Source of the DNA: an uncultured Acidobacteriia bacterium
GTDB taxonomy: Bacteria > Acidobacteriota > Terriglobia > Bryobacterales > Bryobacteraceae
Direction: 5' to 3'
Length of the DNA stretch: 44,146 bases
Assembly: GCA_903909435.1 (NCBI GenBank)
Contig: CAIVVT010000258.1
Coordinates: 1 to 44,146, forward strand
Both the position numbers and the translations under genes were made by a program. How positions within the stretch are numbered: position 1 is the stretch's first letter; the number at the start of each line of letters is the position of its first letter. The notes beneath the pieces were generated by a model. That model did not search any database and was not told the DNA's origin. It worked only from the letters and a program-made list of their open reading frames with translations. Shown here piece after piece: positions 1-7,812 of this stretch.

Positions 1-352
1 CCTCGATCATCCACCCGCGCAGGGTCTCTTTGCCAACTTGAATCTGGTGCCGCTGGGCCAGTTGCTCTGCGGCGAAGGTCGGCCCGAAATCGTGCCACTC
101 CGCTTGCTTTAGCAGCGTCAAAACTTGTCTCTGCGTCTCGGTGGGAAGCTTTCGATTGGAGGGCCGTCCCCGCAGCCCATGCACCACCACGGCATCGCCC
201 TGGATGCGCATGCGCTGGAGCATCTTGCGCACCCAACGCTCACTCACACCGATCTTGCCTGCCGCCTCCCGCTGCGTGATGCTGCCATCCTTGGCCCGCT
301 TCAACCAGTCCAATTCGTCTCGTTCCGCTTGGCTCATCGAAATTCGTTCCAT
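1..352 (-). mobile_element. ISNCY-family transposase, N-terminal part (runs off the left edge)
   Basis: The minus strand is open from an ATG at 352 to base 1, giving 117 codons with no stop, so this is the amino end of a longer protein. It begins MERISMSQAERDELDWLK and contains a helix-turn-helix stretch (TQREAAGKIGVSERWVRKML) followed by VHGLRGRPSNRKL and then WHDFGPTFAAEQLAQRH. I know that order from ISNCY-type transposases, where the HTH binds the element ends and a DDE integrase core lies further downstream, here outside the window. A second ATG at 337 (MSQAE) is an equally good start. Direct repeats just upstream (376-417) support an insertion-sequence end. Family assignment is from motif memory; whether the element is intact cannot be judged. 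Confidence 0.8.
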
Positions 353-375
353 CCTTCAGCCTTAAGGCTGTCAAG

Positions 376-417
376 AGGAACTTTCTACTTGGCTGGATTA
401 GGAACTTCTCACTTGGC
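376..417. repeat. Subterminal direct repeats at the insertion-sequence end
   Basis: Two 18-base copies, aggaactttctacttggc at 376-393 and aggaacttctcacttggc at 400-417, have a 24-base period and differ at three central bases. They lie just upstream of the transposase start, where transposase-binding repeats and the element tip are expected. Read on the minus strand, a TTGACA lies between them and the gene and could be its -35 box. The exact outer boundary of the element is not visible, because the other end and the target duplication are outside the window. Confidence 0.55.
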
Positions 418-490
418 CGCGACACCCGCGAAAAGGCAGGTAGCCTTCAGCACGCCGTGTGCGATATCCTCGGCGATTCGGGGAAAACCT

Positions 491-2293
491 ATGATTCTTC
501 GTCCTCTCGATTGGTTTATAGCCATTGCGTCCGTCTTGATCTGTTTCCTGCCGGCGCTGTTCTTCGGGAAGCGCTCAGGCAAAAGCACCGCTGAGTTTTT
601 TGCGTCAGGCCGCTCCGTCCCGTGGTGGCTGGCCGGCATTTCCATGGTGGCCACGACGTTTTCGAGCGACACGCCGAACCTCGTGGCGAACTTTGTCCGC
701 ACCCAAGGCGTCGCTGGCAACTGGCAATGGTGGGCCTTTACGCTGACCGGCGTTTCCACGGTGTTCTTCTATGCACGGCTGTGGCGCAGGTCGGGCGTGC
801 TCACCGACCTCGAGTTCTACGAAGTCCGCTACTCGGGCAAAGCGGCCAGCGCGGTGCGCGGCTTCCGCGCGCTGTATCTCGGACTGCTGTTCAACTGCAT
901 CATCATGGCGACGGTGAATCTGGCGGCGGTCAAGATCGCCAGCGTTCTGTTCGGGTTCAGCCGCTGGGAGACGCTGCTCGGGGTCGGGCTGCTGAATGTC
1001 GCCTTCGCGACACACTCGGGTTTGTGGGGCGTGCTGGTGATCGACATGGTGCAGTTCTTCATCAAGATGACGGCCGTGATCGCCGCAGCCTACTTTGCGC
1101 TGGCGCTGCCCGCGGTCGGTGGACTCACCGGGATGGTCGAGAAACTTTCGCACATGAAGGGGCCGGGCGGGCTGAACTATCTCAGCATGCTGCCGGACTT
1201 CACCAATAACTGGGATCTGGCTGTAGCGGTTTTCATAGTCCCGCTGACCGTGCAGTGGTGGGCCGTCTGGTATCCCGGTGCGGAACCCGGCGGAGGCAGT
1301 TACATTGCCCAGCGCATGTTGGCCTCGAAATCGGAAAAAGACGCCCTCGGCGGCACACTGTTCTTCAACCTGGCGCACTACATCCTGCGGCCCTGGCCCT
1401 GGATTCTGGTGGGACTGTGCTCGCTGATCGTGTATCCGACATTGCAGGATTTGCAAAAATCCCTGCCCAACGTGCCTACTACCCTGATCGGCCATGACAT
1501 CGCTTTTCCCGCCATGCTGCGCTTCATGCCGACGGGCTGGATCGGCCTGATGGTGGGCGGCCTGATCGCCGCGAACTCCTCGACGATTCTGACGCACCTG
1601 AACTGGGGCGCATCGTACCTGGTGCACGATTTCTACAGGCGATTCATCAAGAAGAACGAGACCGAGAAACACTATGTGATGATGGGCCGGTTTGCGACGG
1701 TACTCCTGTTCGTCGGCTCTTCAAGCATGGTCTTCGTGCTGCAAACGGCGCAGGACAGCTTCAATATCATCCTGCAGGTCGGTGCCGGGACCGGCTTGCT
1801 GTACCTGATGCGCTGGTTCTGGTGGCGCGTCACGGCGTGGTGCGAGGTCGTCGCGATGACGAGTTCCTTCGCCATGGCGCTCACGTTCCTGATCCTGCAC
1901 AAAAACGGGATTGCGCTGGGGACGCACCGCGAACTCCTGCTCGGAATCGGATTTACGACATTTTGCTGGATCTTGACCGCGTATATCGGGCCGAAAACCG
2001 ACAATGCCACGCTGGTTGCGTTCTACAAACGCGTACACCCGATCGGACCCGGCTGGACGCGCATCCGCGAAGAGGCAGGGGTGCCGAAGGCGGAAGCCAA
2101 GGAATACGCCCGCCAGGACAACATCCCCATGGCGATGCTGGGCTGGGTCTCGGGCACGGCCGTGATCTGGTGCGGCCTATTCACGGTCGGCAATTTCCTG
2201 TACGGCCGAATGAACGTCGCCTTCTGCCTTTTGGGCGTATTGGTGATCACCGGCTACACACTGATCTGGGTGGTCCGGAAGCTCTGGACGTAG
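491..2293 (+). CDS. Sodium:solute symporter (SSF family)
   Basis: A polytopic inner-membrane transporter of 600 residues, expected to couple solute import to a sodium gradient. The N-terminal helix (DWFIAIASVLICFLPALFF) is followed by the family's typical GKSTAEFFASGRSVPWWLAG loop and STTFSSDTPNLV-like helix region; many further hydrophobic helices follow. The frame stays open up to base 125, but that extension covers the insertion-sequence end and the transposase start, so I chose the ATG at 491, preceded by ggggaaaacct. The ROK kinase gene follows 105 bases downstream in the same direction, which suggests a sugar substrate, although SSF proteins also carry amino acids, nucleosides and acids. 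The specific substrate cannot be read from sequence. Confidence 0.88.
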   Translation: MILRPLDWFIAIASVLICFLPALFFGKRSGKSTAEFFASGRSVPWWLAGISMVATTFSSDTPNLVANFVRTQGVAGNWQWWAFTLTGVSTVFFYARLWRRSGVLTDLEFYEVRYSGKAASAVRGFRALYLGLLFNCIIMATVNLAAVKIASVLFGFSRWETLLGVGLLNVAFATHSGLWGVLVIDMVQFFIKMTAVIAAAYFALALPAVGGLTGMVEKLSHMKGPGGLNYLSMLPDFTNNWDLAVAVFIVPLTVQWWAVWYPGAEPGGGSYIAQRMLASKSEKDALGGTLFFNLAHYILRPWPWILVGLCSLIVYPTLQDLQKSLPNVPTTLIGHDIAFPAMLRFMPTGWIGLMVGGLIAANSSTILTHLNWGASYLVHDFYRRFIKKNETEKHYVMMGRFATVLLFVGSSSMVFVLQTAQDSFNIILQVGAGTGLLYLMRWFWWRVTAWCEVVAMTSSFAMALTFLILHKNGIALGTHRELLLGIGFTTFCWILTAYIGPKTDNATLVAFYKRVHPIGPGWTRIREEAGVPKAEAKEYARQDNIPMAMLGWVSGTAVIWCGLFTVGNFLYGRMNVAFCLLGVLVITGYTLIWVVRKLWT

Positions 2294-2320
2294 TCTCTGG
2301 AGCCGTCCCACTTGCTCATT

Positions 2321-2343
2321 CAGGCCGGGACAAGACCGGCCTG
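2321..2343 (+). promoter_or_regulatory. Intercistronic hairpin between symporter and ROK kinase
   Basis: A perfect 8-base inverted repeat (CAGGCCGG / CCGGCCTG) is separated by a 7-base loop. No T-run follows, so it is more likely an mRNA-stabilising or attenuating hairpin than a rho-independent terminator. A weak promoter-like pair (TTGATC at 2349, TATTAT at 2374, 19-base spacer) lies between it and the next gene. Confidence 0.4.
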
Positions 2344-2398
2344 CCCTGTTGATCAGGCAAAGACGGAATCGGCTATTATTCAATTCGAGGTACCTGTC

Positions 2399-3418
2399 AT
2401 GCCCGTAGTGGCCGGAGTGGATCTGGGCGGCACCGCCGTCAACTATACGCTGGTGGACGCTCGCGAGCGTTTCCTGATCGAGAAACTCTGCGAGCATCCG
2501 GCGCGGTCAACCGAAGGCCCGGACATCTGCTTGCACCAGATCGCTGAAGGCCTTCAGATCGCGCTGGAATTGGCGGGCGTTACCCCAAAGGAAGTGGTCT
2601 ACGTGGGCTTGGACACGCCCGGCCCGGCAAGTTCAAAAGGCGTGCTCAGCGCGAAAGGTTCGACCAATTTCGTGCATTCGAAGTGGGCAGGCTTCGATAT
2701 CCGCGCCGGTTTGGAGCAGAAACTCGGCTTGCCCGTCGCCTATCTCAACGATGGGAACGCGGCCGCGCTCTGGGGCCACTTCAACATCTTCGGCGCGAAC
2801 AGCCACGCGACCTCGGTTTCGGCCATCATCGGTACGGGGCTGGGCGGAGGTGTGATCATCGACGACAACGACATCAAGGGCCGCTCAGGGTTCGGTGGCG
2901 AACTCGGGCACGTCCTGATTCCGTATCAGGGCATTGCCAATGTCGCCGGCATCGTGCCGGAGTGCAATTGCGGCCGCACCGGCGATCTCGAATCCGTGTG
3001 CTCGCTGACGGCGATCGGGAAGACCTTCCTGCCTTACTTCCTCGCGAAATACCCGGGACACGAACTGGGCAAACTCGGCGACCTCAAGAAGGCGGCGAAA
3101 TTGGTGCGTGGCCTGGCCGAGAAGGGTGATCCAATGAGCCGCGAAATCTTCCGTGCCCAGGCGCACGGACTCGGACTGTTCTTCGACGAGATGGTGAATA
3201 CGTTCGACCCAGACGCGCTGATCGTCGGCGGGGGCGCGGTAGAAACCGGCGAAGAGTTCCGCACCTGGTTCATCAACGAGATCCGCGCGGGCATGCCTCC
3301 GCAGCGCGAGGAGCAGGCTGATATTCCGATCTACGTCATGCCGAACGGCGACACGGCCGGTGCGCGCGGCGCGGCGCTCGAGGCGCTCAAATTGGCACGG
3401 CAACAGAGTCTGATCTAG
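2399..3418 (+). CDS. ROK-family sugar kinase (glucokinase-like)
   Basis: A predicted cytoplasmic ATP-dependent hexose kinase of 339 residues. The N-terminal phosphate-binding loop is VDLGGTAVNYTLVD (D8-T12), the probable catalytic Asp is D118 in YLNDGNAAALWG, and IIGTGLGGGVI is the second glycine-rich loop. H171 and C189/C191 correspond to the ROK zinc site. The usual third cysteine of CxCGxxGCxE is Asp here (CNCGRTGDLE, D196), so zinc binding may be altered or weak. The ATG at 2399 was chosen over the upstream ATG at 2312 because GAGG lies 8 bases before it and the family begins directly with the phosphate loop. It follows the symporter gene and probably phosphorylates an imported or released sugar. 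There is no N-terminal DNA-binding domain, so it is a kinase and not a ROK repressor. Confidence 0.88.
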   Translation: MPVVAGVDLGGTAVNYTLVDARERFLIEKLCEHPARSTEGPDICLHQIAEGLQIALELAGVTPKEVVYVGLDTPGPASSKGVLSAKGSTNFVHSKWAGFDIRAGLEQKLGLPVAYLNDGNAAALWGHFNIFGANSHATSVSAIIGTGLGGGVIIDDNDIKGRSGFGGELGHVLIPYQGIANVAGIVPECNCGRTGDLESVCSLTAIGKTFLPYFLAKYPGHELGKLGDLKKAAKLVRGLAEKGDPMSREIFRAQAHGLGLFFDEMVNTFDPDALIVGGGAVETGEEFRTWFINEIRAGMPPQREEQADIPIYVMPNGDTAGARGAALEALKLARQQSLI

Positions 3419-3439
3419 CGCTCGCCGAAGGTCATGCTG

Positions 3440-3455
3440 CGGCTCTCCCGAGCCG
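3440..3455. terminator. Hairpin between convergent kinase and amylase genes
   Basis: A 6-base stem CGGCTC / GAGCCG with loop tccc lies between the convergent ends at 3418 and 3488. It has no T-run on either strand, so termination is only a possibility suggested by location. Confidence 0.35.
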
Positions 3456-3487
3456 TGCAGTGCTGGAGCACCGCTCCACAAGGCACC

Positions 3488-4828
3488 TCAGCGTGCTATG
3501 CGGCGGAACCAACGCCAGCCGAACGCTTCGAGATCGACTGCCGTGGGGTCTGTCTTTGCCCCGCTGACCAAGTCTACGAACGCTCTCCCCATCTCCATCG
3601 TGACGCGCACGCTGCAAGGTCGATTCGACAGGTTCGCCAGAGCTACGATTTCCTCTGCTTCATCGTTTCGTGCGAACGACACCACACGCGATTCCTCGTT
3701 GTTGTCGAGCCACTTCATTTCACCCTTAACCAACGCGGAATGCCGCTTGCGGAGTTCGATCAACTTCTTGTACGTCTCCATAAACTCGGGACGACGCTCG
3801 CCAATCCCCCAGAACACGCGCAGGTTTTCGAACATCGCCGGCGCACCCGACTCGGTGGTGTCGCCGACCTCCATGCCGTTGTAGAGCATCGGCACGCCTT
3901 CCAGCGCGAACACCAGCGCCGAGGCCGCCAGCGCCCCGCGCTCGCCGAAGCGTGCGATAGCGCGCTTTTCGTCGTGGTTGTCGGAGAACACCATATGCAC
4001 CGCGCCATGCGGGAATTTCGACTTCTGCCGTTCCCAGTCCTCGCGTATTGCGCTGGCCGGCTTGCCCGTCTGCAGCACTTCGGTGAGCGTCTTGTGGAAA
4101 GTCCAGGCATAGTCGATGTCGAAGGCCTTGACCAGCAGTTCGGGCGTGTCCCACTCGGCGAGCATGAACACATCCGGCTTCACGGCTTCCAGGCGAGGTC
4201 GCGCCTGCTCCCAGAAATCGGTCGGCACCATGCCCGCAGCATCGCAGCGAAACCCGTCGAGATCGAACTTGCGCAGCCAGCCTTCCAGCATCCCGATCAT
4301 GTACTCGCGCAGGTGCGCGTTCGAATAGTCCAACCCCGCCACGTCCGCCCAATCCGGTATCGGTGAGATGATGTGACCCGCCGCGTCCTTCTTGTAGTAC
4401 TCGGGGTGCTTCATCAACACGCTGTCCCAGGACGTGTGGTTGGCGACGATGTCGATGATGACTCTGAAGCCCCGGCCATGCGCCGCCGTGATCAGCGACT
4501 TCAGATCCTCCGCAGTGCCGTAACCCGGGTTGATCGCCTCGTAGTCGCGTACGGCATACGGGCTGCCGTAGGTGCCCTTCTGCTTCAACTCGCCCGAAGG
4601 ATGGATGGGCATCAGCCACAACACAGTCACACCCAGTTTTTTCAGATCGTCCAGCCGCGCCGTGATGCCGGCGAAGTTGCCCGCCGGCGAAAAGGTCCTG
4701 GGGTTGATCTCGTAGATCACGCCGTTGAGGGCCCACTCAGGCGGCCGTCGCGCCGCCAGGCCCGACACGTCGGCACCCTGCGTCCCCAGCGAAAGCGCGG
4801 CAGTCAAGTAGACCAGCGGGAGCTTCAT
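3488..4828 (-). CDS. Secreted alpha-amylase family (GH13) glycoside hydrolase
   Basis: A 446-residue enzyme acting on alpha-glucosidic bonds and probably exported: it begins MKLPLVYLTAALSLGTQG, a short Sec-type signal sequence. The (beta/alpha)8 barrel shows the GH13 conserved regions in order: IVANHTSWDS, then the nucleophile D196 in DGFRCDAAG, the general acid E225 in MLAEWDTP and the transition-state Asp D286 in SDNHDEKR. A short beta C-terminal domain follows. All three catalytic acids are present. The frame is open to 4882, but the ATG at 4828 gives the signal peptide and is preferred. The gene is divergent from the oxidoreductase at 5026 and convergent with the ROK kinase. Released glucose or maltose could feed that kinase; the exact specificity is not evident. 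Confidence 0.9.
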   Translation of the reverse strand: MKLPLVYLTAALSLGTQGADVSGLAARRPPEWALNGVIYEINPRTFSPAGNFAGITARLDDLKKLGVTVLWLMPIHPSGELKQKGTYGSPYAVRDYEAINPGYGTAEDLKSLITAAHGRGFRVIIDIVANHTSWDSVLMKHPEYYKKDAAGHIISPIPDWADVAGLDYSNAHLREYMIGMLEGWLRKFDLDGFRCDAAGMVPTDFWEQARPRLEAVKPDVFMLAEWDTPELLVKAFDIDYAWTFHKTLTEVLQTGKPASAIREDWERQKSKFPHGAVHMVFSDNHDEKRAIARFGERGALAASALVFALEGVPMLYNGMEVGDTTESGAPAMFENLRVFWGIGERRPEFMETYKKLIELRKRHSALVKGEMKWLDNNEESRVVSFARNDEAEEIVALANLSNRPCSVRVTMEMGRAFVDLVSGAKTDPTAVDLEAFGWRWFRRIAR

Positions 4829-5025
4829 GTTCACGATCTTACATATATCCTGGGCGCACCGGCGGGCCGCTCGAGGTGTCATACGCTCGAATCGATTGTG
4901 CCGGAGATCGCCCGGACGCCGGTAGGATTCTCGACGTAGCGCGCCCAGGCACGCGCCCTTTTAGCCGCGGCCGGGTGTATGCTATTGTTGCTTTCGACTA
5001 CGAATTGGGCCCGGAGGCCATCGGC

Positions 5026-6363
5026 ATGATCTCAAGACGTCACTTCTTCTACGGTTCGCTGCTGGCAGGCGCCATTCCTGGCGCCGGATTCGGGAGTGCC
5101 CCCTCACTCAAGCGGCTTGGCTACAAGTCGCCGAACGAAAAGCTCAATATCGCATCGGTCGGTGCAGGCGGCCGGGCGTTCGCCGACATCGAGGAGTGTT
5201 CGAGGGAGAACATCGTCGCCCTTTGCGATCCGGACGAGAAGCGCGCCGAGAAGGGTTTCAAGCTCTATCCCAACGCGCCGAAGTACAAAGACTTCCGCGT
5301 CATGCTCGACAAGGAAGGCAAGAACATTGACGCTGTCATCGTGGCCTGCCCCGACCACGTGCACGGCAGCGCGGCGAATTGGGCGATGACCCGTGGCAAG
5401 CACGTGTACTGCGAGAAGCCTCTCACGCGTACCGTGTGGGAAGCCCAGCAGCTCACGCTCAGCGCCCAGAAGTATGGCGTCGCCACGCAAATGGGCAACC
5501 AGGGCTACTCGAACGAAGGCGCGCGCCAATGCTGCGAAATGATCTGGTCCGGTGCGATTGGCAACGTCACCGAAGTTCACGCCTGGACCAACCGCCCGTG
5601 GGCTTACTGGCCGCAGGGGCCCGAAGTCGAGCCCAAGGAAGAGCCCGTCCCGCCTACGCTTGATTGGGACGCCTGGCAAGCCGACGCCGTGCCTCGCCCC
5701 TACAGCCCGGCGTATGTGCCGCACAACTGGAGAGCCTTCCCCGAATACGGTTGCGGAGCAATTGGAGACATGGCGTGCCACATTCTGGGAACGCCCAATA
5801 TGGCCTTGAAGCTGGCTGGCCCGACCAGCGTCGAGTGCCTGCTTCAGGAGGGCAAGGGCAAGCACACCTTCCCGAAGAAATCGGTGATCCGTTTCGACTT
5901 TCCGGCCCGCGGGGCGATGGCGCCGGTGAAGATTTTCTGGCACGACGGACTTGAGACCGTGCCGAAGTTCGACGGCGTTCCGGATGGTGAGTTGATCGGC
6001 GACAAGGACGTGAACGGCAGCCTGTTCATCGGCGACAAGGGCTTGATTACGACCGGCTGCTATGGCGAACGGACTCGATTGGTTCCCGAGGCCAAGATGG
6101 CGGACTACAAGCTGCCGCCTAAGCTGTTAACGCGTTCTCCGGGTCACCATCAGGACTGGATTCGTGCCTGTAAGGGCGGGGAGCCAGCTTGTTCGAATTT
6201 CAGCGTGGCCGGACCGTTCGTGCAGTGGATGCTGCTCGGAACCATCGCCATGCGCTTCGACGGGTTGCTCGCCTGGGATGCGCAGAAGGGTGTCTTCACG
6301 AACAACAAAGCCGCGAACGAGTTCCTGAAGCCGAAATTCCGCAAAGGCTGGAAGTTCGCCTAG
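5026..6363 (+). CDS. Tat-exported Gfo/Idh/MocA family oxidoreductase
   Basis: A 445-residue NAD(P)-dependent oxidoreductase of the glucose-fructose oxidoreductase / inositol dehydrogenase family. The N-terminus MISRRHFFYGSLLAGAIPGAG carries twin arginines and a hydrophobic segment, a Tat signal, so it is expected to be exported folded with its cofactor. A Rossmann start follows (LNIASVGAGGRAFADI), then DAVIVACPDHVHG and the family motif YCEKPLTR with K131. The start at 5026 has GGAGG nine bases upstream; the longer frame from 4876 lacks the signal at its N-terminus. Acidobacteriota and Planctomycetota carry many such Tat-exported copies, usually near sugar genes, as here. The substrate is unknown. 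Confidence 0.88.
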   Translation: MISRRHFFYGSLLAGAIPGAGFGSAPSLKRLGYKSPNEKLNIASVGAGGRAFADIEECSRENIVALCDPDEKRAEKGFKLYPNAPKYKDFRVMLDKEGKNIDAVIVACPDHVHGSAANWAMTRGKHVYCEKPLTRTVWEAQQLTLSAQKYGVATQMGNQGYSNEGARQCCEMIWSGAIGNVTEVHAWTNRPWAYWPQGPEVEPKEEPVPPTLDWDAWQADAVPRPYSPAYVPHNWRAFPEYGCGAIGDMACHILGTPNMALKLAGPTSVECLLQEGKGKHTFPKKSVIRFDFPARGAMAPVKIFWHDGLETVPKFDGVPDGELIGDKDVNGSLFIGDKGLITTGCYGERTRLVPEAKMADYKLPPKLLTRSPGHHQDWIRACKGGEPACSNFSVAGPFVQWMLLGTIAMRFDGLLAWDAQKGVFTNNKAANEFLKPKFRKGWKFA

Positions 6364-6404
6364 AAACGGGAGAGATACCGCGCCGGCGCACCCGCCCGGA
6401 GTTC

Positions 6405-7673
6405 CTATTCGGGCTTGGCGTGTCCGACGGTCTTGCCGTACACGCTGGTTTGCAGGTTGTAATGGCGCCAGTCGAACCAGTAGTCCTTGATCGCCTCGAC
6501 CGGCTCCAGGCATGTGCCTTTGGCCTTGCCCTCGACGGCGCAGCCCTGGAAGTTCCAACGGCTCCCGGTAGTGCCGTCCATCAGTAACGGCGCACTCGCC
6601 GCGGCAGCATCCAGTTTGGCGGGGGCCTGCTCCTCCACGTTCCGGTAAAACTCCGGGACGCCATCAGTTCCCGGGATACGCTGTCGGAAGACGCGCACCG
6701 ATTGACCATCGGGACCGACGACGAGTAGCACCGGCTCCGTCCCAACGCGGTCCTGAACCAGTTTCTCCTGGAGCACTCGTTCGATGGGAAAGGCCCGGCT
6801 CGCTCCAAATGCACGGATGCCCAGCATCAGGTCTCTTGGCTTCAGCCCGGCTTCCCGGTAGCTGAGCACCGTTCTCGTCGTCTTCATCTTCACGTCCCAG
6901 TCCCTCTGGGAGTACTCGGCCTTGTACTTGTCGCTGTCTTTAAGCACCGTCCCCTGCGGATGCTCGGCCCGCCAGAGCGCAAACGTCAGTTCATCGGATG
7001 CCACGAACGGCAGTTGGCGCCCCTTCAAGGGGCCGGAAACGGCTAGTCCGCTGATCTGCTGCCAATACGTGCCAGTCTCTTCGTCGCGCATCAGGAAGTT
7101 CTGATTGTTGATTCCCGCGAGGTGGAAGGTGAGCTTCAAACCGTCCACAACGCGTCCCCACACCAGACCGGTGTGACAGAGCGTTCAATACGTAGCCGTG
7201 ATCGGCCTGCCCGCTACGACGTCGTTTACGATGTGGTGGTAGGACATCGAACGGATAGGGTAGGCGCGGGGCGTGCCGCCGAGGTTTACTGCGATAACCA
7301 GCTCAGCCGGGTCGAGTTTCACCTTTTCCTGGGGGACGAACACCAGTTGGTCCACCGGGTGGAACATCAGTTCGTAGATGTTCACGCGCGACAACAGTAG
7401 GAAACCGCCGATGACCAGCGTGGCTGCTACCGCGAGAAATCGCGGACGGCGTGCCGGTTCCGTGGCCCAGATCCGCCCGGCGGCAAACAAAGCCAGCGCC
7501 AGGCAGAACAAACCGATGGAGAAGCGCGCCTGTAAAATTGCCAGCGCGACGGCCAACTCGCGCACGCCTTGATGCCGGAACGGCCGGATTACGTAGACCG
7601 GATAGACCAGGCAGAAGAGCGCAACGCCCAGGCAGGCGAGCAGCACGGCGAATGAGGTGCGATTCAGCCGCAT
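6405..7673 (-). CDS. Membrane-anchored DUF3179 selenoprotein, Sec at residue 163 (in-frame TGA)
   Basis: Read through one TGA (7187-7185), this is a 422-residue protein. Residues 8-29, 51-68 and 79-96 are hydrophobic helices, and the positive-inside pattern (WATEPARRPR between helices 2 and 3) places the C-terminal DUF3179 domain, from about residue 98, in the periplasm. The TGA sits in ATAY-U-TLCHTGLVWGR. In DUF3179 proteins as I recall them this position is the first Cys of a conserved YCxLC motif, so Sec would make a UxxC redox pair with the retained Cys166. Reading frame and family similarity continue unbroken on both sides (AYPIRSMSYHHIVNDVV before; VVDGLKLTFHLAGINN after). A SECIS-like hairpin follows immediately. 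The enzymatic role of DUF3179 is unknown to me. Standard gene callers would split this into 7185-7673 and a GTG-started 6405-7163. The alternative is a nonsense mutation. Confidence 0.85.
7150..7184 (-). promoter_or_regulatory. Predicted bacterial SECIS element
   Basis: On the mRNA, the 35 bases right after the UGA form a hairpin: upper stem CACACC / GGUGUG (7175-7170 with 7164-7159), apical loop GGUCU (7169-7165), a 5x5 internal loop, and lower stem ACGC / GCGU (7184-7181 with 7153-7150). The loop starts 16 bases past the UGA and begins with G, in line with the bacterial SECIS rules I know. GGUCU is also found in the E. coli formate dehydrogenase SECIS loop, whose G and U contact SelB. The element lies wholly inside the coding sequence, as bacterial SECIS elements do. 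Confidence 0.78.
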
Positions 7674-7750
7674 TGCATTACTTTGAATGGTTGGCAGGCC
7701 TCTTGCAAGTCATATTCCAAGGTTTGCCCGGACAGGCGACGAGATTTCGT

Positions 7751-7770
7751 ATCAAAAGTTACGTTTTGAT
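7751..7770. promoter_or_regulatory. Palindromic operator candidate in the divergent intergenic region
   Basis: The 20 bases atcaaaagttacgttttgat are a 7-base inverted repeat around a 6-base centre, in the 139-base gap between the divergent DUF3179 gene and the secreted-protein gene at 7813. The right arm overlaps the predicted -35 box of the latter, which is a typical place for a repressor site. Confidence 0.5.
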
Positions 7771-7793
7771 GGCGGAGTTCCGTGGCTTAAAAT
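7766..7793 (+). promoter_or_regulatory. Predicted sigma-70 promoter for the gene at 7813
   Basis: TTGATG (7766-7771) and TAAAAT (7788-7793) are spaced by 16 bases, with the ATG 19 bases beyond the -10 box. They match the consensus hexamers at 4 of 6 and 5 of 6 positions. Confidence 0.5.
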
Positions 7794-7812
7794 CGGCAAT
7801 CGAATATACTGC

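Noticed and set aside
125-490. N-terminal extension of the symporter to a start at 125
   Set aside because: The added 122 residues have no family similarity and overlap the insertion-sequence end and the transposase start on the other strand.
605-1672. Minus-strand open frame of 355 codons opposite the symporter
   Set aside because: A low-complexity His/Gln/Arg-rich translation, typical of an antisense shadow of a membrane protein gene.
6405-7673. Reading the DUF3179 region as two separate genes (7185-7673 and a GTG-started 6405-7163) or as a pseudogene
   Set aside because: Both parts are in the same frame, joined by one TGA at a conserved Cys position and followed by a SECIS-like hairpin. 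No second lesion or frameshift is seen. The pseudogene option is kept only as the alternative.
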